Of a stretch of DNA of 64,000 nt, positions 41,267 to 50,734 are shown piece after piece. The stretch is from NCBI GenBank assembly GCA_902494195.1, contig CABUSH010000004.1, forward strand, positions 1-64,000, written 5' to 3'. Position 1 is the stretch's first letter; each line of letters starts with the position of its first letter. The notes beneath the pieces are model-generated. The model saw only the letters and a program-made list of their open reading frames with translations. It was not told the DNA's origin and searched no databases. The position numbers were made by a program, and so were the translations under genes. The DNA comes from an uncultured Collinsella sp. Lineage in GTDB: Bacteria > Actinomycetota > Coriobacteriia > Coriobacteriales > Coriobacteriaceae.

Positions 41267-42270
41267 TGTTGTCCGCTCGCGAGCTCGCGCGTGTCTTTTT
41301 CGCGGGCGAGTCGGACGAGGCTCGCATCGTTGCTGCCGATACGTTTGATGAGTGTGAGCACTTGGGTGCCGCTTCAATCGCCATTGGCGTGTTCGACGGC
41401 GTTCACCGTGGACACCAGGAACTCATCGAAGCGCTTGTCCGTGATGCCCGTGCCCATGGCTGTAAGGCGGTCGTGGTTACCTTCGATCCCGACCCGGACG
41501 TTGTGGTGAGCCCTTTGCCCGCTCAAAAATTGATGACGACGGCCGACCGTCTGCATGCCTTGGCTCAAACCGGGGTCGATGCGGTGGTGGCCGTTCCCTT
41601 TACGCCTGAGGTTGCGGCGCTTGACCATGTTGATTTTCTCTCGCTGGTGTCGCGTCTGGTCGACATTCGATCGATTCGCGTTGGCAGTGACTTTAGGCTG
41701 GGTCGTGGCGGTGCTTCTGGTGTTGCCGAGATGCGCTCCTGGGGTTCCGAGCACGGCGTTGACGTGTATGGTCACGACCTGCTTTGCGAGGGCGGTGAGG
41801 CCATTTGCGCCACCCGCATTCGTCATGAGCTGGGACAGGGCCATGTGGAGCTTGCTGCTGGGTTACTCGGCCGTCCGTATATGGTGCGTGGCGGTGTTAT
41901 TCGCGGCCGTCACGAGGGTTCTGGCATGGGCTTTCCCACGGCAAACTTGCAGGTTCCCGACGGCATTCAGGTGCCAGCCGATGGCGTGTATGAGGGTCTG
42001 GTGCTGGTCGATGACACCGCGTGGCCCGCTGCTGTGAACGTCGGCCTGCCGCCAACGTATGCTGACGATGCGGCATCTGCGCATCTCGAGGCTAATTTAA
42101 TTGGTTATACGGGCGACCTGTACGGCGCTTCCGTTTCGCTGGCGTTTACGCGCTGGCTGCGTCCCTCGCGTGTGTTCGATTCGCTGGATGAGTTGATCGC
42201 GACCGTCGAGGGTAATATCGAGGATATTCGTCACAACTTGGGCGATCAGGGGGTGAGCATCCGTGATTAG
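41263..42270 (+). CDS. ribF: Riboflavin kinase/FAD synthetase
   Basis: The 335-residue bifunctional enzyme has an N-terminal nucleotidyltransferase domain (IGVFDGVHRGHQELI, ISS-type motif lost to SATRIRHEL-like ATRIRHEL) and a C-terminal kinase domain (RGRHEGSGMGFPTANL). It converts riboflavin to FMN and FAD. The dnaG start overlaps its stop by eight bases. Confidence 0.95.
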   Translation: MMLSARELARVFFAGESDEARIVAADTFDECEHLGAASIAIGVFDGVHRGHQELIEALVRDARAHGCKAVVVTFDPDPDVVVSPLPAQKLMTTADRLHALAQTGVDAVVAVPFTPEVAALDHVDFLSLVSRLVDIRSIRVGSDFRLGRGGASGVAEMRSWGSEHGVDVYGHDLLCEGGEAICATRIRHELGQGHVELAAGLLGRPYMVRGGVIRGRHEGSGMGFPTANLQVPDGIQVPADGVYEGLVLVDDTAWPAAVNVGLPPTYADDAASAHLEANLIGYTGDLYGASVSLAFTRWLRPSRVFDSLDELIATVEGNIEDIRHNLGDQGVSIRD

Positions 42271-44371
42271 CGATGAGGAAAAAGACCAGGTACGCGCTGC
42301 GTCTGACCTGGTTGCCATCGTGCAGGAAACGGTCGAGCTCAAGCCTCGCGGCCATGAGTTTTGGGGATGCTGCCCCTTCCATGGCGAGAAGACGCCGTCC
42401 TTCCACATTATCCCCGCCACGCAGGTGTGGCATTGCTTTGGTTGCGGCGAGGGTGGCGACGTTTTCACGTATATCATGAAGCGCGAGAACCTGAGCTTTC
42501 CCGAGTCAATCTGTTACTTGGCCGATCGCGCGGGTATTGAGCTGCATGACACCGGAGATCGCCGCGAGCGCGGCACCAAGCGTGCCCGCATCTACGATCT
42601 GTGCGCCGAGACCGCCCAGTTCTACCACACCATGCTCATGCGCGGTAAGGACGGCCGTCCGCGCGAGTACTTTGCCAGCCGCGGCATGGGCGGCGACGTC
42701 TGCCGCCGCTACTGCCTGGGCTTTGCACCGGGCCGTAACGCGCTGGTGTCGCACCTGTCCCAGGCGGGTTTTACCCCGCAGGAGATGATCGACGCCAACG
42801 TTGCCGTGAGTCGCGGGCGCGGGCAGCTTGCCGACCGCTTTTACGACCGCGTGATGTTCCCCATCTTTGACGAGCAGGGTCACAACATTGCCTTTGGCGG
42901 TCGCATTATGGGCGACGGCCAGCCTAAGTATCTCAACACCGCCGAGACGAGCGTGTTTCATAAAAAGCGAAACCTCTACGGCTTTAATTGGGCCAAGGAG
43001 TTTATCGTCGCGCAGGATACCGCCATCGTGGTAGAGGGCTATACCGATTGCATCGCCTGCTGGGAGGCGGGGATTAAAAACGTTGTCGCCACGCTGGGCA
43101 CCGCGCTCACGGAGCATCACGTCAAGACGCTCACTCGCTTTGCCAAGCGCATCGTGTATATGTTCGACGGCGATGCAGCGGGCCAGAAGGCCGCCCGTCG
43201 CGCGATTCAGTTTATCGAGCAGGATTCCATGGACCTGCGCTGCGTGGTGCTCCCCGACGGCAACGACCCCATGGAGTTCATCACCGCACATGGTGGCGAG
43301 GCACTGCAGACGCGCATCGACGCTGCCGAGCCGCTTATGGACTTTGTCTACCGTTCGCTGCAGGAGTCGAGTGACATCACCACGCCGGGCGGTCGCGCTA
43401 AGGCGCTGGAAGATGCGCTGACGCTTATCTATCCGTTGCGCAACAGCTATATGATCGACACGTACTTTATCCAGATTGCCGATCTGCTGGGTTTGGATCT
43501 GGAGACGGTGCGCGCGAGCTCGGGTCGTGTGTTTCGCGATGTCGCCAAGCGCGAGGATGCGGAACGACGTCGTGAGCAGAACTATGAGCGCCAGCGGGCA
43601 CAGACTGAGCGGTCCGGTAGCGCGGGCGGTCGGGCGTCGGGTTCTCGCGATGCCGGTCGCGGTGCTTGGGCATCGGGCGCGACGCCGCCGGTGTCCGCGC
43701 CGGTCGAAGAAGAGCCGTACGACTACGTCCCGCTCGATGCCTACGGCGCCGCGCCCGTGGAGGTCGTCGACGACCTGCCGCCGATCGATGTGCCTGATGG
43801 TATGGGCGCTGTGCCTGTGGCTGACGGTTCGGGCGCACCGGCTGCGGCGGCGCCGATGGTTCTTACCGATCTTGAACGCAAGTCCTTGGCAGGGGAGCGC
43901 GAGCTGTTGACGATGCTCACGAGCTACCCCGACCTGTTCCGCACGTATGCCGACCGCATCTGCTCCATCGAGTGGGTTGACCCGCGTCACGAGTCCATTG
44001 CATGGGCCGTTCTGGCAACGCCGCCGGGAACCGATCCTGCAGCCTGCATGGATGCGGCGCGCTCAGTGTGTCCCGATGCGGCAACGCTTGTGAGTGCCGG
44101 GCGCATCTCCGCGACGAGCAAGCACCCCACCGAGACGAACATCGTGTTTATGCTTGATACGCTCGAGCTCTACACCATCAAGCGTCGCATGCGTGCCGCA
44201 CAGGCCAAGCTGCGCCAGGACCGTTCACTCGATGATGAGGCCCGTCGCGTGCTGACGATGCAGGCGGTGCAAGATTCACAGCGCCAGCGCGAACTCCAAA
44301 AGTCGATCGGTGGCGTGGCCGACCCGTTCCGTTTGATCGGTTTGGAGACCGCAGGTGCCGATCAGGCCTAG
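42263..44371 (+). CDS. dnaG: DNA primase
   Basis: The 702-residue primase starts at GTG 42263. It has a zinc-binding domain with C37, H40, C58 and C61, the catalytic core, a TOPRIM fold (VVEGYTDCIACWEAG, MFDGDAAGQKAARRA) and a C-terminal helicase-binding domain. Between ~440 and ~530 lies a long Ala/Gly/Pro and acidic linker, longer than in most DnaG. It makes RNA primers for replication. Its place before rpoD recalls the ancient dnaG-rpoD pairing. Confidence 0.96.
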   Translation: MISDEEKDQVRAASDLVAIVQETVELKPRGHEFWGCCPFHGEKTPSFHIIPATQVWHCFGCGEGGDVFTYIMKRENLSFPESICYLADRAGIELHDTGDRRERGTKRARIYDLCAETAQFYHTMLMRGKDGRPREYFASRGMGGDVCRRYCLGFAPGRNALVSHLSQAGFTPQEMIDANVAVSRGRGQLADRFYDRVMFPIFDEQGHNIAFGGRIMGDGQPKYLNTAETSVFHKKRNLYGFNWAKEFIVAQDTAIVVEGYTDCIACWEAGIKNVVATLGTALTEHHVKTLTRFAKRIVYMFDGDAAGQKAARRAIQFIEQDSMDLRCVVLPDGNDPMEFITAHGGEALQTRIDAAEPLMDFVYRSLQESSDITTPGGRAKALEDALTLIYPLRNSYMIDTYFIQIADLLGLDLETVRASSGRVFRDVAKREDAERRREQNYERQRAQTERSGSAGGRASGSRDAGRGAWASGATPPVSAPVEEEPYDYVPLDAYGAAPVEVVDDLPPIDVPDGMGAVPVADGSGAPAAAAPMVLTDLERKSLAGERELLTMLTSYPDLFRTYADRICSIEWVDPRHESIAWAVLATPPGTDPAACMDAARSVCPDAATLVSAGRISATSKHPTETNIVFMLDTLELYTIKRRMRAAQAKLRQDRSLDDEARRVLTMQAVQDSQRQRELQKSIGGVADPFRLIGLETAGADQA

Positions 44372-44481
44372 ATGTTGTGGTCAACCAGCGTATTCTCGCC
44401 TATATCCTGTCTTTATTTTGGGTATAGAGGTCTACGTGTGTGCTAAAGTATTGAGTCCTGTGGACTACGAAGGGAGAATCT

Positions 44482-45825
44482 GTGCCAAAAAAGACTGAGA
44501 GCACGGGTACTGGGCTGGAATCCTACGTTGCAAAGCTCATGGGCAACGGCTCAAACAGGACTTCGGTAACCGAGGACGAGATTCAGGTCGCCCTGAAGGA
44601 TATCGATGTCTCCGATGAGCAGCTCAACGCGGTATATTCCGCGCTGCGCAACAGCGGCATCCAGATTATCTCCGCGAGCGGAAACGACGACGCCCCGATG
44701 GGCGTCGACGATGACGATAACGATACCGACGATTTCGATGACGACGACGAGCACGATTCCGGCTCGCTCGACGATCACGAGCTTAAGATGGCCCGCCAGG
44801 CCGACGCCGAGATGGGCTCTTCCAAGAGCAAGAAGAAGCGCACCGTGCGCACGTCTCGTTCGCGTTCGCGCGTGCGCGGCATCGATGCCTCCACGGTGAT
44901 GCTGACCGGCGACCCGGTTCGTATGTACCTCAAGGAGATCGGTAAGGTCGACCTGCTGACCGCATCTGAAGAGGTCGATTTGGCCATGAAGATCGAGGCC
45001 GGTCTCGAGGCTACCGAGAAGCTCGAGGCTGCCGATGCGGGCGAGATTGAACTCACACGCTCCGAGATGCGTCGTCTTACGCGTATCGAGAACGTTGGTC
45101 TTGAGGCCAAGCAGGCGCTCATTAGCGCAAACCTGCGTCTGGTCGTCTCCATCGCCAAGCGCTATGTCGGCCGTGGCATGCTGTTCCTGGATCTGATCCA
45201 GGAGGGTAACCTCGGTCTGATCCGTGCCGTCGAGAAGTTCGACTACCAGAAGGGCTTTAAGTTCTCCACGTACGCCACGTGGTGGATCCGTCAGGCCATT
45301 ACGCGCGCTATTGCCGACCAGGCCCGTACCATCCGTATTCCCGTGCACATGGTCGAGACCATCAACAAGCTCGTCCGCGTGCAACGCCAGCTCCTCCAGG
45401 ATCTGGGTCGCGACCCGACCCCTGAGGAGATCGGTGCTGAGATGGACATGAGCGCCGACCGCGTCCGCGAGATCCAGAAGATTTCGCAGGAGCCTGTGTC
45501 GCTCGAGACCCCGATCGGTGAGGAAGAGGATTCCCAGCTGGGCGACTTCATCGAGGACTCCCAGGCTATCGTTCCGCCCGATGCCGCCAGCTTCTCCATG
45601 CTGCAGGAGCAGCTCACCCAGGTGCTCGATTCGCTTGCCGATCGTGAGCGCAAGGTTATCGAGCTGCGCTTTGGTCTCGTTGACGGACATCCCCGCACGC
45701 TCGAGGAAGTCGGTCGCGAGTTTGGCGTCACGCGCGAGCGTATCCGCCAGATCGAGTCCAAGACCCTGGCCAAGCTCCGCCACCCGAGTCGCTCGAGCAA
45801 GTTGAAAGACTATATCGAGTCTTAG
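44482..45825 (+). CDS. rpoD: Primary sigma factor RpoD
   Basis: The 447-residue sigma factor starts at GTG 44482 after GAAGGGAGAA. It has region 1.2 (DPVRMYLKEIGKVDLLT), region 2 (NLRLVVSIAKRYVGRGMLFLDLIQEGN and TYATWWIRQAITRAI), region 3, and region 4 (GVTRERIRQIESKTLAKLRHP). A strongly acidic segment at ~72-95 (Asp-rich) and a short Lys/Arg patch precede region 1.2. It directs RNA polymerase to housekeeping promoters. Confidence 0.97.
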   Translation: MPKKTESTGTGLESYVAKLMGNGSNRTSVTEDEIQVALKDIDVSDEQLNAVYSALRNSGIQIISASGNDDAPMGVDDDDNDTDDFDDDDEHDSGSLDDHELKMARQADAEMGSSKSKKKRTVRTSRSRSRVRGIDASTVMLTGDPVRMYLKEIGKVDLLTASEEVDLAMKIEAGLEATEKLEAADAGEIELTRSEMRRLTRIENVGLEAKQALISANLRLVVSIAKRYVGRGMLFLDLIQEGNLGLIRAVEKFDYQKGFKFSTYATWWIRQAITRAIADQARTIRIPVHMVETINKLVRVQRQLLQDLGRDPTPEEIGAEMDMSADRVREIQKISQEPVSLETPIGEEEDSQLGDFIEDSQAIVPPDAASFSMLQEQLTQVLDSLADRERKVIELRFGLVDGHPRTLEEVGREFGVTRERIRQIESKTLAKLRHPSRSSKLKDYIES

Positions 45826-45828
45826 TAG

Positions 45829-45968
45829 TTACGGCGTTTTACCAAACGCCGTAACTGGCCGACGCTGCGCGGGCACCAGAGTGACAACTTGTCATTCAGA
45901 GAGGACGGCATGACCAGAAGGTCTATGCCGTCCTCTTTTCATGCCAATTTGTTCGCTCTGGTGCCCGC
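45829..45968 (+). terminator. Nested hairpins and terminator after rpoD
   Basis: Three structures follow the stop. TTACGGCGTTT/AAACGCCGTAA (45829-45854) resembles the hairpin after the pel operon. An outer pair, GCGGGCACCAGAG (45869-45881) and CTCTGGTGCCCGC (45956-45968), encloses a strong stem AGAGGACGGCAT/ATGCCGTCCTCT (45900-45936) followed by TTTT. The inner one is a good Rho-independent terminator. The outer arms are related to the palindrome at 23440-23561. Confidence 0.8.
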
Positions 45969-46065
45969 TCGCTGGCATTGTCAAAACATCGGCGTTTCCG
46001 TTGCCGGTGCCGGCAATTAGGCCGTCCCCAAGGGATCATGGCGAGAAAATTTCTTAAAAAAGTTC

Positions 46066-46093
46066 TTGCCCTTCGCCCAATCGTCCGTATAAT
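46066..46093 (+). promoter_or_regulatory. tRNA-Asn promoter
   Basis: TTGCCC (46066-46071) and a perfect TATAAT (46088-46093) are 16 bases apart, 30 bases before the first tRNA. Confidence 0.75.
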
Positions 46094-46123
46094 AAACTTC
46101 GTTGCTTGAGAGCACGCACCTAT

Positions 46124-46198
46124 TCCTCGGTAGCTCAATGGTAGAGCACGCGGCTGTTAACCGCGCTGTTGTAGGTTCGAGTCCTACCCGGGGAGCCA
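46124..46198 (+). tRNA. tRNA-Asn (GTT), copy 1
   Basis: A full cloverleaf is visible: acceptor TCCTCGG/CCGGGGA, D-loop GCTCAATGGTAGAGC, anticodon arm CGCGG-CTGTTAA-CCGCG with anticodon GTT, T-arm GTAGG-TTCGAGT-CCTAC, and an encoded CCA end. Confidence 0.97.
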
Positions 46199-46207
46199 GA
46201 ATTTCTC

Positions 46208-46229
46208 AGCCCATTTCGCTGGGCTTTTA
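46208..46229 (+). terminator. Short hairpin between the two tRNA genes
   Basis: AGCCCA (46208-46213) and TGGGCT (46220-46225) pair, followed by TTTTA. The stem is short, so read-through into the second tRNA is likely. Confidence 0.5.
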
Positions 46230-46232
46230 AAT

Positions 46233-46307
46233 TCCTCGGTAGCTCAATGGTAGAGCACGCGGCTGTTAACCGCGCTGTTGTAGGTTCGAGTCCTACCCGG
46301 GGAGCCA
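46233..46307 (+). tRNA. tRNA-Asn (GTT), copy 2
   Basis: This is identical over all 75 bases to copy 1, including the encoded CCA. It lies 34 bases downstream and probably shares its promoter. The two arose by a tandem duplication. Confidence 0.97.
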
Positions 46308-46313
46308 GGTTTT

Positions 46314-46343
46314 AAAACCCGTCGCTTATGCGGCGGGTTTTTT
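46314..46343 (+). terminator. Terminator of the tRNA-Asn pair
   Basis: AAAACCCGTCGC pairs with GCGGCGGGTTTT (one G-U) around TTAT, ending in six T residues. Confidence 0.85.
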
Positions 46344-46501
46344 CATGCCGCGATCGCCGGCGGCGAACGTTACCGTATCAACATTTCGTGTCGAGGATGT
46401 AATCGCGAACCCCGTGGCCTTAACATGGCGCGGTCGTTGTAAAATGTTGGAATGATTGCTCCCACGACATGGTGCCGCGAGCACCAGAAAAGGAGATTCT
46501 T

Positions 46502-46858
46502 GTGTCTGAGACCATTAACGGCAGCCTGAGCGTCTCGAACGACGTTATTGCCGATATTGCCGGTTATGCCGCGATGACGTGCTACGGCGTCGTCGGTATG
46601 GCCGAACAGCTGCAGGGCGCCGAGAGCGTGCGCCTGCTTGCCGGCCAGCGCCTCCGCAAGGGCGTGCTTGTTTCCGCCGACGAGAACGGCCTTACGGTCG
46701 ACCTTCACGTCGTGCTCGAGAACGGCGTCAACATGAAGTCCGTCTGCCACAATCTTTCGAGCTCCGTCGCCTTCACCCTGCAGGAGATCGCCCAAATCGA
46801 TCCCGCCAGCCTTAAGATCGGCATTCACATCGACGCGCTCAAGAGCCGTCTGAACTAG
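46502..46858 (+). CDS. Asp23/Gls24 family envelope-stress protein
   Basis: GTG 46502 follows AAAAGGAG at the right spacing. The 118-residue product has the Asp23/DUF322 pattern: GSLSVSNDVIADIAGYAAMTCYGVVGM, GVLVSADENGLTVDLHVVLENGVN and VGIHIDAL-like ending. These proteins locate near the membrane and affect alkaline or cell-wall stress. Its position before fakA is usual in Firmicutes and actinobacteria. Confidence 0.9.
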   Translation: MSETINGSLSVSNDVIADIAGYAAMTCYGVVGMAEQLQGAESVRLLAGQRLRKGVLVSADENGLTVDLHVVLENGVNMKSVCHNLSSSVAFTLQEIAQIDPASLKIGIHIDALKSRLN

Positions 46859-46885
46859 CATCCGAATACGGAGATTTCACCACTC

Positions 46886-48547
46886 ATGATTGCAAAGACC
46901 ATTCGCACCTGTTTTCCGATCGCTGCGGCTGCCGTTTCCGAAAAGGCCGAGGAGATCAACAAGCTCAACGTCTTCCCCGTACCCGACGGTGACACCGGCA
47001 CCAACATGTCGCTCACGCTCGCCTCGGTGACCAAGGAGCTTTCCGCCCTTCCCGCCGATGCCGACATGGAGGCCATTGCCGGCGCCATCACCCACGGCTC
47101 CCTCATGGGCGCCCGCGGTAACTCCGGCGTCATCACCTCGCAGATCCTGCGCGGTGTGGCCGAGGGCCTTGTCTCTGCCGATGAGCCCATTACGTCCGCC
47201 AATATCGCCTTCGCCTTCCGTCGTGCCGTCAAGGTTGCCTTCCAGGCTGTTCGTAAGCCCATCGAGGGTACGATCCTCACGGTCCTGCGTGATGTTTCGA
47301 CCAAGGCAGACGAGTGCGAGAAGAAGAAGTTCTCTGCCGAGGATGCGCTCGACGCTATCGTTGTCGAGGCCTACCAGTCCGTCGCTCGCACGCCCGACCT
47401 GCTGCCCGTCCTCAAGGAGAACGGCGTGGTCGACTCCGGCGCCTTTGGCTTTGCCATCTTCTTGGAGAACTTTGTTGCCGCCGCTCTTGGCCGCAGCACC
47501 TTGGTCGAGGATTTCTCCGCTACGTTTGATTCCGCCGGCTCTGCCCGCGACGCCGCTCTTGGTCGTGTTGAGATCGAGGCTAACGACGACTGGGAGGGCT
47601 CGGAGTTCCGCTACTGCAACGAGTTCCTCTTTAAGGCTGACGCTCCTTTTGACGAGGATGAGTGCCTGAAGTTCCTGGGCTCTATGGGCGACTGTGAGCT
47701 GCTCGTTGGTGCCTATCCCGACTACAAGATCCACGTGCACTCCAACACCCCCAACCTGGTGCTCGAGCACATGCTTCAGCTCGGTCAGATCTATGAGGTC
47801 TTTATCCACAACATGGAGATGGAGGCCCACGACCGTACCGCTAAAATCCACGAGGACCAGGAGAAGGCCGCCGAGCCCGCGAAGGCCCTGGGCTTTGTCG
47901 CCGTTGCCGCCGGTTCCGGTGAGGCCGACATCCTCAAGTCCCTCGGCGTCGATGTGATCGTGTCGGGTGGCCAGACCATGAACCCTTCGACTGCCGACCT
48001 GCTGGGCGCGGTGGACCAGGTCAATGCGACCTCGGTCATCATCCTGCCCAACAACGGTAACATCCGCATGGCCGCCGAGGCCGCTGCCTCCGCCTGCACC
48101 GACAAGAAGGTCGCCGTCGTTCCCACCAAGACCGTCCCGCAGGCTTTCTCCGCGCTGTTCGCGGTCCTGCCCGATTCCGAGCTCGAGGATGCTGTTGCCG
48201 CTATGGTCGACGCCATCAGCGAGGTCCGCGATGGCGAGGTCACCCGCGCCGTGCGCGACTCCAGCGCCTCCGACGGCTCGCCGATTCACTCCGGTGACGT
48301 CATGGGCATCATCGCCGGCTCCATCGATGTGGTCGGCTCCGACGTGAAACAGGTCACGCTCGACTGCATCAACCGTATGCAGGAGGAAGAGGAGGGCGAC
48401 GCGCTGACGATTCTGGCCGGCGAGGAGCTGTCCGACGAGGCCTTCCAGGAGATCGTCGACGCTATCGAGGAGGCTCAGCCCGATCTGGAGATCGACGCCC
48501 ATCGTGGCGAGCAGCCGCTCTATCCCGTGATCTTCTCGATCGAGTAG
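46886..48547 (+). CDS. fakA: FakA-like fatty acid kinase (DAK2-DegV related)
   Basis: The 553-residue protein has an N-terminal DAK2 ATP-binding domain with LNVFPVPDGDTGTNM and GARGNSGVITSQIL, a middle domain and a C-terminal domain of the YloV family. With a FakB partner it phosphorylates exogenous fatty acids for phospholipid synthesis; no fakB is seen nearby. GGAGA precedes the start. Confidence 0.92.
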   Translation: MIAKTIRTCFPIAAAAVSEKAEEINKLNVFPVPDGDTGTNMSLTLASVTKELSALPADADMEAIAGAITHGSLMGARGNSGVITSQILRGVAEGLVSADEPITSANIAFAFRRAVKVAFQAVRKPIEGTILTVLRDVSTKADECEKKKFSAEDALDAIVVEAYQSVARTPDLLPVLKENGVVDSGAFGFAIFLENFVAAALGRSTLVEDFSATFDSAGSARDAALGRVEIEANDDWEGSEFRYCNEFLFKADAPFDEDECLKFLGSMGDCELLVGAYPDYKIHVHSNTPNLVLEHMLQLGQIYEVFIHNMEMEAHDRTAKIHEDQEKAAEPAKALGFVAVAAGSGEADILKSLGVDVIVSGGQTMNPSTADLLGAVDQVNATSVIILPNNGNIRMAAEAAASACTDKKVAVVPTKTVPQAFSALFAVLPDSELEDAVAAMVDAISEVRDGEVTRAVRDSSASDGSPIHSGDVMGIIAGSIDVVGSDVKQVTLDCINRMQEEEEGDALTILAGEELSDEAFQEIVDAIEEAQPDLEIDAHRGEQPLYPVIFSIE

Positions 48548-48556
48548 GCTCTGCCC

Positions 48557-50734
48557 ATGTCCGAGCTGTGCTCCGTGCCGCGTGTCTCGGAGCGTTTTGC
48601 CCAGAGCAATGCGCTCGACGAGGATATCGCGCGACTCAAATATGTTTCGGGTAAACGTGAGGAGGCCCTTCGCCGTCTGGGAATTCGGACGGTGGGGGAC
48701 CTCCTTCTCCATATTCCTCATCGCTACCTGGACTTCACTCGCTCGTGGTCCATCGAGATGGCGCCCATCGGTACCGTGTGCACCATCATCGCCACCGTCG
48801 ATCGTATTGTCCAAAAGCAGCCCCGTCCGCGTATGCAGGTGACTGAGGTCTCGCTCGTGGACGAGACGGGCGTGCTACAGGTTGCCTTTTTCCGTCAGCC
48901 TTGGATTGCCCAACAGCTTAAGCAGGGCGACCGCCTGGCCGTGATGGGCAAGGTCGAGTTTGCCTACGGTTTTAAGCAGATGGCCTCGCCGCACTTTGAA
49001 AAGCTCGAGGGCGGGCGTGCCGCGGGCACTATCCTGCCGGTCCATTACGTGAGCGATGGCGTGAGCCAGGCGTGGATGCGCCGCATCGTTAGCGGCGCGC
49101 TCGAGGTTGTCGGCAATCCCTTCGATCCGATTCCCGCACGCTTGCGCGTCAAGCGCCGCCTGATGAGCAATGCCCGCGCGCTGCGCTCAATTCACTTTCC
49201 ATCGAGCATGGCCGAGCGCGATATCGCGCGTCGTCGCCTTGCCTACGAGGAGTGCCTCTGCTTGCAGCTCGCGCTGCGTCTGCGCAACGATGGCGGTATG
49301 GTTGACGTGGTGCCTTATGCGCATGCCGCGGGCGAACATTTTGCTGCGCTTAAACAGGCCCTGCCGTTTTCGCTGAGCGATGAGCAGGAGGCTGCATTTC
49401 AAGACATCCTGCATGACATGTGCGATGGCAGTCGTGTGATGAACCGTCTGCTGCTGGGCGACGTCGGTACCGGTAAGACCGCCGTTGCCGCCTGTGCGTT
49501 GGCGGTTGCGGCCGATAGCGGCACTCAGGCGTGCGTTATGGCGCCCACGGGCGTGCTGGCGCGTCAATATGCCGATAAGACCGGCCCCTTGCTCTCGCAG
49601 GCTGGCATGACCTGGGCGCTCCTGACGGGCGCCACGCCGGCGGCCGAGCGTGAACAGATTCATGCGCGGCTCCAGTCTGGCGAGCTCGACGTGCTCTTTG
49701 GTACCCATGCGGTGCTTTCCGAGAACGTCACGTTCAAGCATTTGTCGCTTGTGGTGATCGACGAGCAGCACCGCTTTGGCGTGGGGCAGCGTAACGCCCT
49801 GCGCGCAAAAGGCCCGGGTGCCGACTTGCTGGTCATGACTGCAACGCCCATCCCGCGCACGCTGGCGCTTTCGGTGTACGGCGACCTGGATACGAGCATC
49901 ATCCGCCATCGTCCCGTTCCGGGTGCCGGCGTGACGACGCGCGTCCTCACCGAGTCGAGTCGCGACCTGGCCTATGGCGCCATTCGCGAGGCGCACGAAA
50001 AGGGGCAGCAAGCCTACGTGATCTGTCCGCTCGTGGAGCCGAGCGATTCGGCCGATGAGCTCGAAGACGTACCCGGCATCGCTCGCGACGACGAAGGCCG
50101 CGTGACCGTGCCCGTGCCGTTGCATGACACGGCGACCGAGCTCGAACGCCTTCGTCTGGCATTACCGGGGCTTTCCATCGAGCGTCTTCACGGCCGCACG
50201 CCGGCGGGGGAAAGGGACCGGGTCATCGATGCCTTTAAGCGTGGCGAGATCGATGTGCTCGTCTCGACCACGGTGGTCGAGGTGGGCGTTGACGTGCCCA
50301 ACGCCACCGTCATGGTCATCGAGAACGGCGAGCGCTTTGGTTTGGCGGCCTTGCACCAGCTGCGCGGGCGCGTAGGCCGCGGCAGCGTGTCGGGTACGTG
50401 CCTGGTCATGACGCACTCCAAGGGCAACGGTGGCGCGTCGACGGCACAAGACCGCCTCCAGTCGCTCGAGAAGACCTCGGACGGCTTTACGCTCGCCCAG
50501 ATGGACCTGCGTCTGCGCCACGAGGGCGAAATCCTGGGTTACCGCCAGCATGGCGGCGTGACCTTGCGCTTTGTTGACCTCGATGCCGACGAGGAATTGA
50601 TCGAGTGGTCCCATTTGGACGCGGTCGAGCTCTTGCGGTATGCTTGCAACCTTGACTCCGTGGCGACGCGCCCCTTGCGCGATGCGGTCGCCACGCGGTA
50701 TCGACACATCTTTAAGGAGGTCAGCGGAGGATGA
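48557..50734 (+). CDS. recG: ATP-dependent DNA helicase RecG
   Basis: The 725-residue helicase has a wedge OB domain (~60-170), then the motor with Walker A LLGDVGTGKTAVA, IDEQHRFGV (DEQH-type box), TATPIPRTLA, and later VSTTVVEVGVDVPNA and QLRGRVGRG. RecG rewinds stalled forks and branch migrates junctions. Nine bases separate it from fakA, and no strong ribosome binding site is visible. Confidence 0.96.
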   Translation: MSELCSVPRVSERFAQSNALDEDIARLKYVSGKREEALRRLGIRTVGDLLLHIPHRYLDFTRSWSIEMAPIGTVCTIIATVDRIVQKQPRPRMQVTEVSLVDETGVLQVAFFRQPWIAQQLKQGDRLAVMGKVEFAYGFKQMASPHFEKLEGGRAAGTILPVHYVSDGVSQAWMRRIVSGALEVVGNPFDPIPARLRVKRRLMSNARALRSIHFPSSMAERDIARRRLAYEECLCLQLALRLRNDGGMVDVVPYAHAAGEHFAALKQALPFSLSDEQEAAFQDILHDMCDGSRVMNRLLLGDVGTGKTAVAACALAVAADSGTQACVMAPTGVLARQYADKTGPLLSQAGMTWALLTGATPAAEREQIHARLQSGELDVLFGTHAVLSENVTFKHLSLVVIDEQHRFGVGQRNALRAKGPGADLLVMTATPIPRTLALSVYGDLDTSIIRHRPVPGAGVTTRVLTESSRDLAYGAIREAHEKGQQAYVICPLVEPSDSADELEDVPGIARDDEGRVTVPVPLHDTATELERLRLALPGLSIERLHGRTPAGERDRVIDAFKRGEIDVLVSTTVVEVGVDVPNATVMVIENGERFGLAALHQLRGRVGRGSVSGTCLVMTHSKGNGGASTAQDRLQSLEKTSDGFTLAQMDLRLRHEGEILGYRQHGGVTLRFVDLDADEELIEWSHLDAVELLRYACNLDSVATRPLRDAVATRYRHIFKEVSGG

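Noticed and set aside
46877..48814. 645-codon minus-strand open frame
   Set aside because: Shadow of fakA.
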